Positions 1 through 8,622 of a DNA stretch of 64,000 nucleotides are shown here, piece after piece. Positions within the stretch are counted from its first letter, which is position 1; each line of letters begins with the position of its first letter. Position numbers and translations under genes: made by a program. The notes under the pieces were generated by a model. It saw only the letters and a list, made by a program, of their open reading frames with translations. It made no database searches and had not been told where the DNA came from. Source of the DNA: Myxococcota bacterium (lineage in GTDB: Bacteria > Myxococcota_A > UBA9160 > UBA4427); contig JAWKRT010000001.1 in NCBI GenBank assembly GCA_041389495.1, positions 372,001-436,000 of the forward strand, in the 5' to 3' direction.

Positions 1-1754
1 AGCTCGCAGCCGACGAGCCCGCCGCCGAGGATCGCGACGCGCCGGCCGACGGGCATGTAGGCGCGCGACGCCTCGCGCAGCTTCGAGGGGTCGCTCGTCA
101 CGCCGACGGCGCGCCCCGCGCGCACCGCGAGGCGGCCGACGAGCGAGAGCTTGCGCGACGCGTCGCCGCCGCCCTCGCCCGTGAGCAGCGCGCGCAGGTC
201 GTCGCCGTCGAAGACGTGGTCGGCGTCGATGCCGGGGATCTCCGGCGCGCGGCGGCTCGGGCCGACGGCGACGAGGAGCGCGTCGGGCGCGAGTGCGCGC
301 ACGGCTGCGGGCGTCGCCTCGGTCTCGAGACGGACGGCGACGCCGAGCTCCGTCATCTGGCGCGTGAGCCACCGGAGGAGCCGCTCGTTCGGCTCGTAGA
401 CGAGCGATGCGAAGCGCAGCGTGCCGCCGAGCTGCGCACTCTTCTCGAGCAGCGTCACCTCGTGGCCGCGCAGCGCGGCGACGCGCGCCGCCTCCATGCC
501 CGCCGGCCCTCCGCCCACGACGACGACGCGCTTGCGCGCAGGCGCCTTCGCGCGCTCGACGTCGCCGCGCGCGACCTCGTTGGCCGTCACCGGGTTCACC
601 GCGCAGCGCACGCTCTTGTCGAAGAACGCCTGCGCGACGCACGTGTAGCAGTAGATGCAGGGGCGCACGTCCTCGCGGCGGCCCGCGGCGAGCTTGTTCG
701 GGAGCGACGGGTCGGCGAGCAGCTTGCGCCCCATCGCGATCACGTCCGCCTTGCCGTCGCGCACGAGGCGGTCGCCGAGCTCGGGCTCGATGCGCCCGAC
801 GGCGATCACGGGCACGTCGACGAGCGCCTTCACCTCGGCCGCCTGCTCGACGAACGCCGCCTCCGCGTGGACGAGCGGCGCGTCGGTGAACGCGACGCCC
901 GACGTCGAGTCCGAGTACGCCGAGAGGTGGATCGCGTCGGCTCCGGCCTCGGCCGCGAGCCGCGCCGTCACCTTCGCATCCTCGAACACGATGCCGTTCG
1001 GCGTGCGGAACTCCTTCGCGTCGAGGCGGCACCACACGGGGAAGTCGCGACCCGCCCGCTCCTTGCACGCGCGGATCACCTCGCACAGCAGGCGCGAGCG
1101 GTTCTCGACGCTGCCGCCGTACTCGTCGTCGCGGCGGTTCCACTGCGGCGACAGGAACTCGGAGAGGATGTAGCCGTGCGCGCCGTGGAGCTCGACGGCG
1201 TCGAAGCCCGCGCGTCGCGCGCGCTCGGTGGCGCACGCGAACCAGTCGACGAGCGTCGCGATGTCCTGCTTCGTGATCGAGCGGTACTTGGGCTGGCCGC
1301 CGCCCGTCGCTCCCATCATCATGCCGATCTCTTCGCGCGTGAGATCCTTCGCCATCGTCATCGCGCCGTGCCACTCGGGGACGGACGGCATCCACACCTC
1401 GCGGCCCTGCTTCACGTCGAGGCGTCCGGCCTTGCCGTGGTGCACGAGCTGGACGGCGATCTTCGCGCCGTGCGCGTGCACGCGATCGGTCAGCGCGCGC
1501 AGGCCGGGCAGGTACTCGTCGTCCGACATCGCGATCTGGTGCACGGAGTTCGCACCGATCGGGTAGGCGACGGCCGCGACCTCGGTGATGAGCAGCCCGG
1601 CGCCCCCGCGCGCGCGCTCCTCGTAGTAGGCGATCACGGGCTCGCGCACGTGCCCGTCGCCGTCGATGATCTCGACACCCATCGGCGACATCGCGATGCG
1701 GTTGCGAAGCTCCAGGGTTCCGATGCGAACGGGCGAGAGCAGGTGCTCGTACAC
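1..1754 (-). CDS. FMN/4Fe-4S/FAD oxidoreductase of the 2,4-dienoyl-CoA reductase (FadH) / trimethylamine dehydrogenase type, 3' end cut by the window
   Basis: The visible 584 residues hold an Old-Yellow-Enzyme TIM barrel (about residues 4-350), a cysteine cluster CIYCYTC with C366, C369, C372 and a further C384 that suits a 4Fe-4S cluster, and the start of an FAD-binding domain (GGGPAG at 414-419). A second dinucleotide fold, GGGLVG, appears right at the cut. Family members reduce enoyl-type double bonds or oxidise amines, passing electrons from NAD(P)H through FAD and Fe-S to FMN; the substrate here is unknown. The GTG start at 1754 is chosen because GGAGG lies 9 nt upstream and YEHLLSPVRIG is a typical N-terminus. 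Roughly the last 80-100 residues are expected beyond position 1. It diverges from the SnoaL-like gene. Confidence 0.88.
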   Translation of the reverse strand, partial: MYEHLLSPVRIGTLELRNRIAMSPMGVEIIDGDGHVREPVIAYYEERARGGAGLLITEVAAVAYPIGANSVHQIAMSDDEYLPGLRALTDRVHAHGAKIAVQLVHHGKAGRLDVKQGREVWMPSVPEWHGAMTMAKDLTREEIGMMMGATGGGQPKYRSITKQDIATLVDWFACATERARRAGFDAVELHGAHGYILSEFLSPQWNRRDDEYGGSVENRSRLLCEVIRACKERAGRDFPVWCRLDAKEFRTPNGIVFEDAKVTARLAAEAGADAIHLSAYSDSTSGVAFTDAPLVHAEAAFVEQAAEVKALVDVPVIAVGRIEPELGDRLVRDGKADVIAMGRKLLADPSLPNKLAAGRREDVRPCIYCYTCVAQAFFDKSVRCAVNPVTANEVARGDVERAKAPARKRVVVVGGGPAGMEAARVAALRGHEVTLLEKSAQLGGTLRFASLVYEPNERLLRWLTRQMTELGVAVRLETEATPAAVRALAPDALLVAVGPSRRAPEIPGIDADHVFDGDDLRALLTGEGGGDASRKLSLVGRLAVRAGRAVGVTSDPSKLREASRAYMPVGRRVAILGGGLVGCE

Positions 1755-1866
1755 GGGCGGCGTCCTCCGGGCGCGGAGCCTAGCCGAGCGCGCGTCGGGA
1801 CGGGTGCGCGCGTCGCGGCGCTCTGGTACCTGCTTCCCCGACTCGCCGTCGACGAGGAGGACGCCC

Positions 1867-2307
1867 GTGGATGGATCGGAGAGGGATGCCCTGGACGCGC
1901 GGCGACGCGCCGTCGTGCTCGAGCACTTCCAGTCCGAGGTCGACCAGGAGTTCGAGCGCACGCTCGCGACCTTCGACCACCCCCGCTACGAGATCGTGCC
2001 GACCGGGCAGGTGTACGACGGGGCCGACGCGGTGATGGGCTACTACCGGGCGACGCGCACGGCGTTCCCCGACCAGCGGCACGAGAGCCTGCGCATGCAC
2101 CTCGCCGAGGAGGCGGTGATCGTCGAGTTCGATCTGCTCGGCACGAACCGCGGGCCCTTCTACGGGCGCCCGCCCACCGGCAAGGCCTTCCGCGTCCCGA
2201 TGATCGCGGTGTTCTCGTTCGACGGAGATCGCATCACGAACGAGAGGGTCTACTTCGACGGCGCGAGCCTGCTGCGGCAGATCGGGCAGGACGTCGCGCC
2301 CGGCTAG
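1867..2307 (+). CDS. SnoaL-like / NTF2-fold protein (polyketide-cyclase-like ester cyclase family)
   Basis: A 146-residue single-domain protein with the alpha+beta cone pattern of the SnoaL/NTF2 superfamily: an acidic N-terminal helix, YEIVPTGQVYDGADAVMGYY, and a C-terminal FSFDGDRITNERVYFD strand pair that is very typical of the family. Members are small hydrolases, isomerases or binding proteins, and the fold alone does not give the reaction. The GTG start at 1867 is preferred over upstream codons because GAGGAGG sits at 1854-1860 and the homologous region begins soon after it. The gene is divergent from the flavin oxidoreductase with about 110 bp between starts, so the two may share a control region. 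Confidence 0.8.
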   Translation: MDGSERDALDARRRAVVLEHFQSEVDQEFERTLATFDHPRYEIVPTGQVYDGADAVMGYYRATRTAFPDQRHESLRMHLAEEAVIVEFDLLGTNRGPFYGRPPTGKAFRVPMIAVFSFDGDRITNERVYFDGASLLRQIGQDVAPG

Positions 2308-2346
2308 GCCGTCGCTCGCGCGCGGCCGCCGCGGAGTGGGCGCCGA

Positions 2347-3273
2347 CTAGCAAGGCGGCGACGCGGACGCGCATCGCGTCTTCGATCCGTGCGCCCGTGC
2401 CGACCGGTGGCGATGCGTGCCGTCGTCCGCGCGCTCCCAGCCGTTCTCGTAGAGCGTGCGCAGCGCCTCGGTCGCCGTCCCGGTCGGGAAGTAGCGCGGA
2501 ATCGAGACGGGGAGCGTCTCGAGAACGACGGGCTCCCAGCGCGGATGCTCCGCGCCCAGGCGGCGCATCGCCCACAGCCCGATGTGCGGTCGCACGCGCC
2601 CGAAGTGCTCGTCGACCGCGGCCGTGACGCCCGGGTGGTACGGCCGACCGCTCGTCGGCTCGACGCCGTCGTCGAGGTGGCGGTCGCGCGCGAGCGCGGC
2701 CGCGTCGCACTCGTGCACCTGCAGCTCGAGATCGTCGCCGCACACGATGCCGCCGTCGCGCACGAGCCGCTTCGCGTGCGCGATGTCCTCCGTCGCGATC
2801 TCGTAGCCGTGATAGCCGTCGACGTACACGATGTCGAAGCTCGCCGGTGCGAGCGCCGGGAGGACCTTGCGGCTGTCGCCCAGCATCGGGACGACCCACG
2901 GCTGCGCTCCCGCGACCTGCACGTTGTAGCGGAAGACCTCGTAGCCGATCTGGTGCCACTCGTTCGCGAGCGCCATCGCCCCCGGCTCGAACACGAAGGC
3001 CGACGAGTCCGTGTGCCAGAGGTCGACGCAGTAGACGGTGCCCTCGCCCGCGCACGCGTCGCGCAGGCCCTCGACCCACGCGAGCGCCGACGACCCGACC
3101 CAGCTCCCGACCTCGAGGATGCGCAGCGGCCGCGCCTCCTCGCGCGCGCGCGCCGCGAGCGCGACGAGCGAGGGGAGGAAGGCGGTGCGCGCGGGCACGC
3201 CCGGGAAGCCGCGGACGACGGGATGGAAGAAGGGCTTCTCGTTCGCGATGCGGAAGAGCAGCTGCTGGATCAC
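2347..3273 (-). CDS. class I SAM-dependent methyltransferase (Methyltransf_24-like)
   Basis: 308 residues. The SAM-binding motif I is ILEVGSWVGSSA, followed by TVYCVDLW (motif II) and FDIVYVDGYHGYE, a pattern seen in Methyltransf_24 and cephalosporin-hydroxylase-like methyltransferases that act on sugars or small molecules. No transmembrane segment or signal peptide is visible, so it is cytoplasmic. GTG start at 3273 with GGAGG about 9 nt upstream. The last 25 residues are low-complexity Arg/Ser/Cys and may be poorly conserved. The acceptor cannot be inferred, because the neighbours (SnoaL-like protein, nitronate monooxygenase) do not form an obvious pathway with it. Confidence 0.8.
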   Translation of the reverse strand: MIQQLLFRIANEKPFFHPVVRGFPGVPARTAFLPSLVALAARAREEARPLRILEVGSWVGSSALAWVEGLRDACAGEGTVYCVDLWHTDSSAFVFEPGAMALANEWHQIGYEVFRYNVQVAGAQPWVVPMLGDSRKVLPALAPASFDIVYVDGYHGYEIATEDIAHAKRLVRDGGIVCGDDLELQVHECDAAALARDRHLDDGVEPTSGRPYHPGVTAAVDEHFGRVRPHIGLWAMRRLGAEHPRWEPVVLETLPVSIPRYFPTGTATEALRTLYENGWERADDGTHRHRSARAHGSKTRCASASPPC

Positions 3274-3486
3274 GGTGGAGCCTCCGGCGGAAGGGGCGAG
3301 CGCACGTCCGGGCGATTCCGGAACGGGCGGTCGCCGCCTGCCAGGGCTGCATCGGAGCCGTGCGCGATCGCTTGAGCGGCGCGCACTTGGCGCGCGCGAT
3401 GCCGGGCGTTCGCGAGCGCGCTTCCCGGTGGAACGCAGGAGTGCTGCCGGGGTGCTCGCCGGAGGCGGAGCGGCGCGCGCGGAACG

Positions 3487-4611
3487 CTAGTCGCGCCCGA
3501 AGAGCGCGTTCACGCGATCGAGCGTCTCGACGCACTCCTCCACCATCTCGCGCACGACGTCGCGGCTCGAGCGCACCTCGTTCATGCGCGACACGATCTG
3601 CCCGACCGGGCTGCCCGACAGCTCGGGGTCGCGCGCGCGCACGAAGCGGTGCGCCATCTCGGAGTAGAGGATGCCCTGCAGCGGCATCGGCAGCGTCTTC
3701 GGCGCGCCCGGTCGCTCCCACGCCTCGGTCCACGCGGTGCGCAGCTGGCGCGCGGGCTTGCCCGTCATCGAGCGCGAGCGCACCGCGTCGCGCGAGCCGG
3801 CGACGAGGAGCTTCTCGACGACGTGCGGCTCGACGGCCGACTCGGCGACCGTGAGCCAGATCGATCCCGTCCACACGCCCTGCGCGCCGAGCGCGAGCGC
3901 GGCTGCCATCTGGCGGCCGCTCCCGATGCCGCCCGCCGCGAGCACGGGGACGCGGCCTCCGACCGCGTCGACGACGTCGGGCACGAGCACCATGGTCGCG
4001 ACCTCGCCGGTGTGCCCGCCGGCCTCCGTGCCCTGCGCGACGATCACGTCGACACCCTGCTCGACCTGCTTGCGCGCGTGCTCGACGCTGCCCGCGAGCG
4101 CGCCCACGAGGACGCCCTTCGCGTGCGCACGCTCGACGACGTAGGCGGGCGGCGGACCGAGCGCGTTGACGAGCAGCTTCACGTTCGGGTGCGCGAGCGA
4201 GACGTCGACCTGGCCGGGCCCCTCTTCGTCGACGCCGAGACCGGCCGCCTTCGTCTTGCGCGCGCCGCTGCCCTCCGGGAGCGGCGGCACGCCGTGCTCG
4301 GCGAGCACCGCGTTCGCGAACTGCCAGTGCTCTTCCGGGATCATCGCGCGCAGGCTCGCGGCGCTCGCCTGCTCGCCGCCGCCCTTGCCGACGTAGCTCG
4401 CGGGCATCGCGAAGTCGACGCCGTAGGGGCGGCCGTCGACGTGGTCGTCGATCCACGCGAGCTCGATCTCGAGCTGCTCGGGCTCGAAGGCGAGCGCGCC
4501 GAGCACGCCGAAGCCGCCCGCGTTCGCGACGGCGGCGACGACGTCGCGGCAGTGGGAGAACGCGAAGATCGGGAACTCGATGCCGAGCTGGTCGCAGATG
4601 GGCGTGCGCAT
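3487..4611 (-). CDS. nitronate monooxygenase / 2-nitropropane dioxygenase family protein
   Basis: 374-residue FMN-dependent TIM-barrel protein. It starts with the family-typical MRTPICDQLGIEFPI and carries AQGTEAGGHTG (the histidine region of the active site) and VLAAGGIGSGRQMAAALALGAQGVW, the phosphate-binding end of the barrel that holds FMN. Known members oxidise nitronates or act as enoyl reductases in lipid metabolism, and the residues visible do not decide between these. It is followed on the same strand by modC, with about 65 bp up to its stop, but transcriptional linkage is uncertain. Confidence 0.85.
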   Translation of the reverse strand: MRTPICDQLGIEFPIFAFSHCRDVVAAVANAGGFGVLGALAFEPEQLEIELAWIDDHVDGRPYGVDFAMPASYVGKGGGEQASAASLRAMIPEEHWQFANAVLAEHGVPPLPEGSGARKTKAAGLGVDEEGPGQVDVSLAHPNVKLLVNALGPPPAYVVERAHAKGVLVGALAGSVEHARKQVEQGVDVIVAQGTEAGGHTGEVATMVLVPDVVDAVGGRVPVLAAGGIGSGRQMAAALALGAQGVWTGSIWLTVAESAVEPHVVEKLLVAGSRDAVRSRSMTGKPARQLRTAWTEAWERPGAPKTLPMPLQGILYSEMAHRFVRARDPELSGSPVGQIVSRMNEVRSSRDVVREMVEECVETLDRVNALFGRD

Positions 4612-4675
4612 CGCGGGGCCTCCGTCGCGCGGCGCGGTTCGCGGCGCGGGCGCGCATCATCGCACGAAGGGGCGA

Positions 4676-5773
4676 TCAGGTGCCGCTTCGGCCTGCGGCC
4701 TCGCCGAGCAGGTGCACGGCCGACGTCTTGACGACCGCGACGAGCGCGAGCCCGGGCGCGAGCCCGAGCTCTTCCGCCGCGCCGGGAGTCACGCGCGCGA
4801 GCACGCGCGTCGCCCCGACGCGCAGCGCGACGAGCACGTCGCGCCCGAGCGGCTCCACCGTCTCCGCCTCGCACGCGAGCGCGTTGCGCCCCGACGTGCC
4901 GCGCGGCGCCTCGAGGCACAGCAGCACGTCTTCCGCGTAGAAGCCGACGTCGACGGGCGCACCGGGGAGCGCGTCGCAGAGGGGCGCCGCGAGCGCCATC
5001 CCGTGGCCGAGGTCGAGCAGCGTCGTGCCGGCGCGCGCATCGCTGCGCAGCGCGGTGAGCCGCAGCAGGTTGTCGACGCCCGCGAGGCTCGCGACGCCGA
5101 GCGCGCGCGGGCGGCGCAGCACGTCGACGGGCGTGCCGTGCGCGGCGACGCGCCCGCCGGCGAGCACGACGCAGTCGTCGGCGAGGGCGAGCAGCTCGGG
5201 CGCGCGGTGCGTGACGAAGACCATCGCCGTGCCGAGCTGCCGCTTCAGCTGCAGCAGCAGCCCGAGCACGTCGCGCGCGAGCTCGGCGTCGAGCGCACTC
5301 GTCGGCTCGTCGAGCAGCAGCAGCTCGGGCGCGGCGAGCAGCGCGCGCGCGAGCGCGACGCGCTGGCGCTCGCCGCCCGAGAGGCTCGCGACGCCGCGGT
5401 CGAGGAGCGGCGCGATGCGCAGCACGTCGAGCGTGCGCTGGCCCTCCTCGCTCGCGAGCCGCGCGCGCGCGCCGGGTGCGAAGGCGAGGTTCGCGCGCAC
5501 GCCGAGGTGCGGGAAGAGGAGCGCGTCCTGGTCGACGAGCGCGAAGCGCCGCCGCTCGGGCGGCGTCCACGCGCCGCCGGGAACGCGCGCGACCTCGCGT
5601 CCGCGCACCGCGATGCGCGCGGCGTCCGGACGCAGGAGCCCCGCGATCGCGTGGAGGAGCGTCGTCTTGCCGCTGCCCGACGCGCCGAACACGCCGAGCA
5701 CCGGGCCGCGCGTCGCGATCTCGACGTCGAGCGCGAAGCCGCGGAAGCGGTGGCGGAGCGCGAGCTCGAGCAT
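4676..5773 (-). CDS. modC: molybdate ABC transporter ATP-binding protein ModC
   Basis: 365 residues. The ABC ATPase domain has Walker A GASGSGKTT (30-38), signature LSGGERQR and Walker B LLLLDEPTSALD. A C-terminal region after about residue 250 has the TOBE/molybdopterin-binding layout (the 'AETVEPLGRDVLVALRVG' stretch) seen in ModC. It powers molybdate uptake with ModB and ModA encoded just upstream. The ATG at 5773 overlaps the last base of the modB stop (TGATG), so translation is coupled. The large reading frame that runs on upstream is accidental: homology begins at this methionine. Confidence 0.92.
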   Translation of the reverse strand: MLELALRHRFRGFALDVEIATRGPVLGVFGASGSGKTTLLHAIAGLLRPDAARIAVRGREVARVPGGAWTPPERRRFALVDQDALLFPHLGVRANLAFAPGARARLASEEGQRTLDVLRIAPLLDRGVASLSGGERQRVALARALLAAPELLLLDEPTSALDAELARDVLGLLLQLKRQLGTAMVFVTHRAPELLALADDCVVLAGGRVAAHGTPVDVLRRPRALGVASLAGVDNLLRLTALRSDARAGTTLLDLGHGMALAAPLCDALPGAPVDVGFYAEDVLLCLEAPRGTSGRNALACEAETVEPLGRDVLVALRVGATRVLARVTPGAAEELGLAPGLALVAVVKTSAVHLLGEAAGRSGT

Positions 5774-6456
5774 CACGGGCGATGCGCCCGCGCCGAGAGC
5801 CAGAACGAGCCGAGCAGCGCGACGAGCGAGAGCGCGACGCTCGCCGCGACGAGCGCGAGCGCGGCCGGCTCGCCGTCGCGCACGTTGAGCAGCGTGTAGA
5901 CGGCGACCGGAATCGTGCGCGTCTCGCCCGCGACGTTGCCCGCGAGCACGATCGTGGCGCCGAACTCGCCGAGTGCGCGCGCGAACGCGAGCACGGCGCC
6001 GGACGCGACGCCCGGAAGCGCGAGCGGCAGCGTCACGCGCGCGAAGGTGTCGATGCGGCCGCGGCCGAGCGTGCGCGACGCCTGCTCGAGGCGCGCGTCG
6101 ACGCCCGCGATCGCGAGCCGGATCGCCTCGACGAGGAGCGGAAAGCCGACGACCGCCGCCGCGACGACGCAGGCGCCCGTCGTGTAGGCGACGTGCTCGC
6201 CCGTGAGCGCGTGCCACGCGCGCCCGAGCGGGCGGCTGCGCCCGAGCGCGAAGAGCAGCAGGTAGCCCGTCACGACCGGCGGCAGCACGAGTGGCAGCAT
6301 CACGACGCCCTGCACGAGCGGGCGCAGCGGGTGGCGCCAGCGCGCGAGCAGCCAGCCCGTGAGGACGCCGGGGACGAGGCTCGCCGCGACCGCGAGCACC
6401 GCCACGCGGATCGACAGCGCGACGACCTCGCGCTCCGCCTCGCCGAACGCGATCAC
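5773..6456 (-). CDS. modB: molybdate ABC transporter permease ModB
   Basis: 227-residue membrane protein with five or so hydrophobic segments and the binding-protein-dependent permease 'EAA' loop (LEQASRTLGRGRIDTFARVTLPLALPG). The FARALGEFGATIVLAGN stretch is the family hallmark of ModB/CysTW permeases. The GTG start at 6456 overlaps the modA stop by 4 nt (GTGA), and the gene ends overlapping the modC start, so modA-modB-modC is a tight operon. Longer in-frame starts upstream fall inside modA and are rejected. Confidence 0.92.
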   Translation of the reverse strand: MIAFGEAEREVVALSIRVAVLAVAASLVPGVLTGWLLARWRHPLRPLVQGVVMLPLVLPPVVTGYLLLFALGRSRPLGRAWHALTGEHVAYTTGACVVAAAVVGFPLLVEAIRLAIAGVDARLEQASRTLGRGRIDTFARVTLPLALPGVASGAVLAFARALGEFGATIVLAGNVAGETRTIPVAVYTLLNVRDGEPAALALVAASVALSLVALLGSFWLSARAHRP

Positions 6457-7229
6457 GGGAGCGCGAAGCCCGCGGCGGCGAGGCGCGCGCGCACCGCTGC
6501 GCTGCGAAGGTGGTCGAGGAAGCGGCGCGCCTCCGCGGGAGCGCGCGCGCCGCGCAGCGCGGCGGCCAGGTACTCGATCGGAGGGTGCGTCGCCGGATCG
6601 AACGCGAACACGACGTCGACGTCCGCGACGCGCGCGTCCGTCGCGTACACGAAGCCCGCGTCGACTTCCCCCGCCTCGACCGCGTACAGCACCGCGCGCA
6701 CGTCGCGCTGGCCGACGAGGCGTCCGCGCAGCGCTTCGTCGGCCCCGCTGCTCGCGAGCGCCGCGCGCGCGTACTCGCCGGCGGGCACGCCTTCGTCGGC
6801 GATCGCGATGCGCGCATCGTCGTCGAGCGCGCCCGCGAGCGCGCGCGGCCCCGTGACGCCCGCGCCGGCGAGCGCCTCGCCGCGGCCCCGCGGCGCGATG
6901 CACACGAGCCGGTTGCGCGCGACGACGACGGGCTCGCCCGCGAGAGCGCCCGCGTCGCGCAGGAAGTCCATCCACGCACGGCTCGCCGAGAGGAAGACGT
7001 CGCCCGGTGCGCCGTCGCGCACCTGCCGCGCGAGCGCGCTCGACGCGCCGAAGCTCGCCTCGACGCGCGCGCCATTCCAGTCGCGCGCGGCGTCCGCGAC
7101 CGCGTCGGCGAGGCTCGCCGCCGCGAGCACGCGCAGCGGCGCGCGCTCGTCGGCGCGCGCGCCGTGCGCGGGAAGCGCGGCCAGGACGGCGACGAACGAG
7201 AGCGCGGAGAGCGAGAGCGCCGTCGGCAT
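6453..7229 (-). CDS. modA: periplasmic molybdate-binding protein ModA
   Basis: 258 residues with a cleavable signal peptide (MPTALSLSALSFVAVLAALPAHGARA) followed by LRVLAAASLADAVADAA, the classic ModA N-terminal strand that contributes serine ligands to the oxyanion. Further family segments are SFGASSALARQVRDGAPGD, VVARNRLVCIAP and the GEVDAGFVYATDA region. It delivers molybdate or tungstate to ModB/ModC. Only about 75 bp separate it from the upstream Rrf2 regulator on the same strand, so the regulator and modABC may be co-transcribed. Confidence 0.93.
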   Translation of the reverse strand: MPTALSLSALSFVAVLAALPAHGARADERAPLRVLAAASLADAVADAARDWNGARVEASFGASSALARQVRDGAPGDVFLSASRAWMDFLRDAGALAGEPVVVARNRLVCIAPRGRGEALAGAGVTGPRALAGALDDDARIAIADEGVPAGEYARAALASSGADEALRGRLVGQRDVRAVLYAVEAGEVDAGFVYATDARVADVDVVFAFDPATHPPIEYLAAALRGARAPAEARRFLDHLRSAAVRARLAAAGFALP

Positions 7230-7305
7230 GGTGCGATCCTAGTCGCGCCGCGGCGCTTCCCGGAATCCGATCGCGCGCGCGGGCGCGTTCCCGCTGCCTT
7301 CGCGC

Positions 7306-7788
7306 TCAGCGTCGTGCGCGTCGCGCGTGTCCCCCCGCCGTCTTGCCACCGGTCTTCGCCGTCTTCGAGGGGCGCGGCTTCGCCGACTCCCGCCGGACCA
7401 GGTCGGCGACCGTCGTCTCGTCGAGGAACCGATCGAGCTCGCCCGTGAGCCGCCTCCAGTGGACGTGCGCCGAGCACGGGTCGGCATCGCTGCAGACGGG
7501 GCGGCCGAGCAGGCAGGCCTGGTCGCAGAGGCCGGGCTCGACGGCGTCGACGATGCGCGAGAGTGCGAGCTCCTCGGGCGGGAGCGCCAGCCGGAAGCCG
7601 CCGCTCGGGCCGCGTCCCGACGTGAGAACGCCCCGCTTGGCGAGGGAGTGGAGCGTCTTCGAGAGGTAGTTGCGGGGAATGCCGAGGGCCTCCGCCATCT
7701 CGCCGACCGTCGCGGGTCGGTCCTCCGGTCCGAGCTCGGCGAGCAGCACGGCGGCGCGGAGCGCATAGCGGGTCGTGAGGGAGAACAT
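7306..7788 (-). CDS. Rrf2-family transcriptional regulator with a four-cysteine cluster (NsrR/IscR-like)
   Basis: 160 residues. The N-terminal winged helix (FSLTTRYALRAAVLLAEL, IPRNYLSKTLHSLAKRG, PSGGFRLA) is typical of Rrf2 proteins. The cysteine loop LCDQACLLGRPVCSDADPC gives C88, C92, C99 and C105, with spacing x3-x6-x5, which differs from the three-Cys NsrR and IscR patterns but could still hold an Fe-S cluster. It is divergent from norCBQD, which strongly suggests NO sensing. ATG at 7788 was chosen over the upstream codon at 7833 because Rrf2 proteins begin at this methionine; no strong Shine-Dalgarno is visible for either. The C-terminal 25 residues are basic low complexity. Confidence 0.87.
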   Translation of the reverse strand: MFSLTTRYALRAAVLLAELGPEDRPATVGEMAEALGIPRNYLSKTLHSLAKRGVLTSGRGPSGGFRLALPPEELALSRIVDAVEPGLCDQACLLGRPVCSDADPCSAHVHWRRLTGELDRFLDETTVADLVRRESAKPRPSKTAKTGGKTAGGHARRARR

Positions 7789-7836
7789 CAGGCGACGCCC
7801 CCCCGGCGACCTTCCCGCCGGCGCACGTTGCAAAAG

Positions 7837-7852
7837 ATCATATGTTCATGAT
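7837..7852. promoter_or_regulatory. AT-rich palindrome between the Rrf2 gene and norC, likely operator
   Basis: ATCAT-ATGTTC-ATGAT is a perfect 5+6+5 inverted repeat inside a roughly 30-bp AT-rich island, which stands out in very GC-rich surroundings. It lies about 70 bp before the norC start and 48 bp before the regulator start. That is the expected place for autoregulation and for repression of nor genes by a divergent Rrf2 protein. The match to any published NsrR consensus is only loose. Confidence 0.55.
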
Positions 7853-7923
7853 AAACACGCTTCGATGGACGAGGGGGGCGAGAGCGTCCTCCCCGCACTC
7901 TCCGACACGAGGAGCACGCCCCG

Positions 7924-8613
7924 ATGCTCACGAAGTCCCAGGCTCGAGCCTTCTTCGCAGGCGGCACCATCTTCTTCTCCGCGATCTTCGTGCTGCTCAC
8001 CGTCGACACGCTCCGCAAGATTCCCGCAAGACAGAACTCCGATCGGATGACGGCTTCCGTCGTGCGCGGCAAGACGATCTGGGAAGCGAACAACTGCATG
8101 GGGTGCCACACCATCCTGGGCGAGGGCGCCTACTACGCTCCCGAGCTCACGCGCGTCGTCGAACGCCGCGGTGAGGAGTGGATCCGACTCTTCCTTCGCG
8201 ATCCGGAGGCGATGTATCCCGGACGGCGTCGGATGGCGCGGTACGGGTTCGGCGAGGAGGAGATCACGGACGTGATCGCCTTCCTCGGCTGGATCGGCGA
8301 GATCGACACGAACGGCTTTCCGCCGGAGCCCGACCTGCGACCCGCGACCGCACTCGCGGCCCGCAGCGACGCGCCCGCCTCGGCGCGCCCAGCCTACTTC
8401 GATCGCGTGTGCATCGCCTGTCACTCGCTCGGGGGGCAGGGCGGTGTGGTCGGGCCCGCACTCGACGGCGTCGCGTCGCGGATGGACCCGGCAACGCTCG
8501 ACCGCTGGCTCGCGAATCCGCAGGCCGTGAAGCCGGGCACGGCGATGCCGGATCTGCGACTTCCCGACGATGTTCGCCGCGAGCTGGTCGCCTGGCTCAG
8601 CGGCCTCGAGTAG
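7924..8613 (+). CDS. norC: nitric oxide reductase subunit C with an extra cytochrome c domain (dihaem NorC)
   Basis: 229 residues: one N-terminal membrane anchor (about 10-28), a NorC domain with haem site CMGCH (58-62) followed by TILGEGAYYAPELTRV, and a second class I cytochrome c domain with CIACH (163-167) and a probable axial Met in TAMPDL (M208). NorC passes electrons from soluble donors to NorB. Canonical NorC has about 150 residues and a single haem, so this one is a fusion with an additional c-type domain that could act as built-in donor. norB starts 10 bp downstream. Confidence 0.92.
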   Translation: MLTKSQARAFFAGGTIFFSAIFVLLTVDTLRKIPARQNSDRMTASVVRGKTIWEANNCMGCHTILGEGAYYAPELTRVVERRGEEWIRLFLRDPEAMYPGRRRMARYGFGEEEITDVIAFLGWIGEIDTNGFPPEPDLRPATALAARSDAPASARPAYFDRVCIACHSLGGQGGVVGPALDGVASRMDPATLDRWLANPQAVKPGTAMPDLRLPDDVRRELVAWLSGLE

Positions 8614-8622
8614 GAGCCGACC

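Noticed and set aside
216..2627. An 803-codon + strand frame across the flavin oxidoreductase
   Set aside because: It is antisense to a well-supported flavoprotein and has Arg/Ala/Asp low complexity with no domain.
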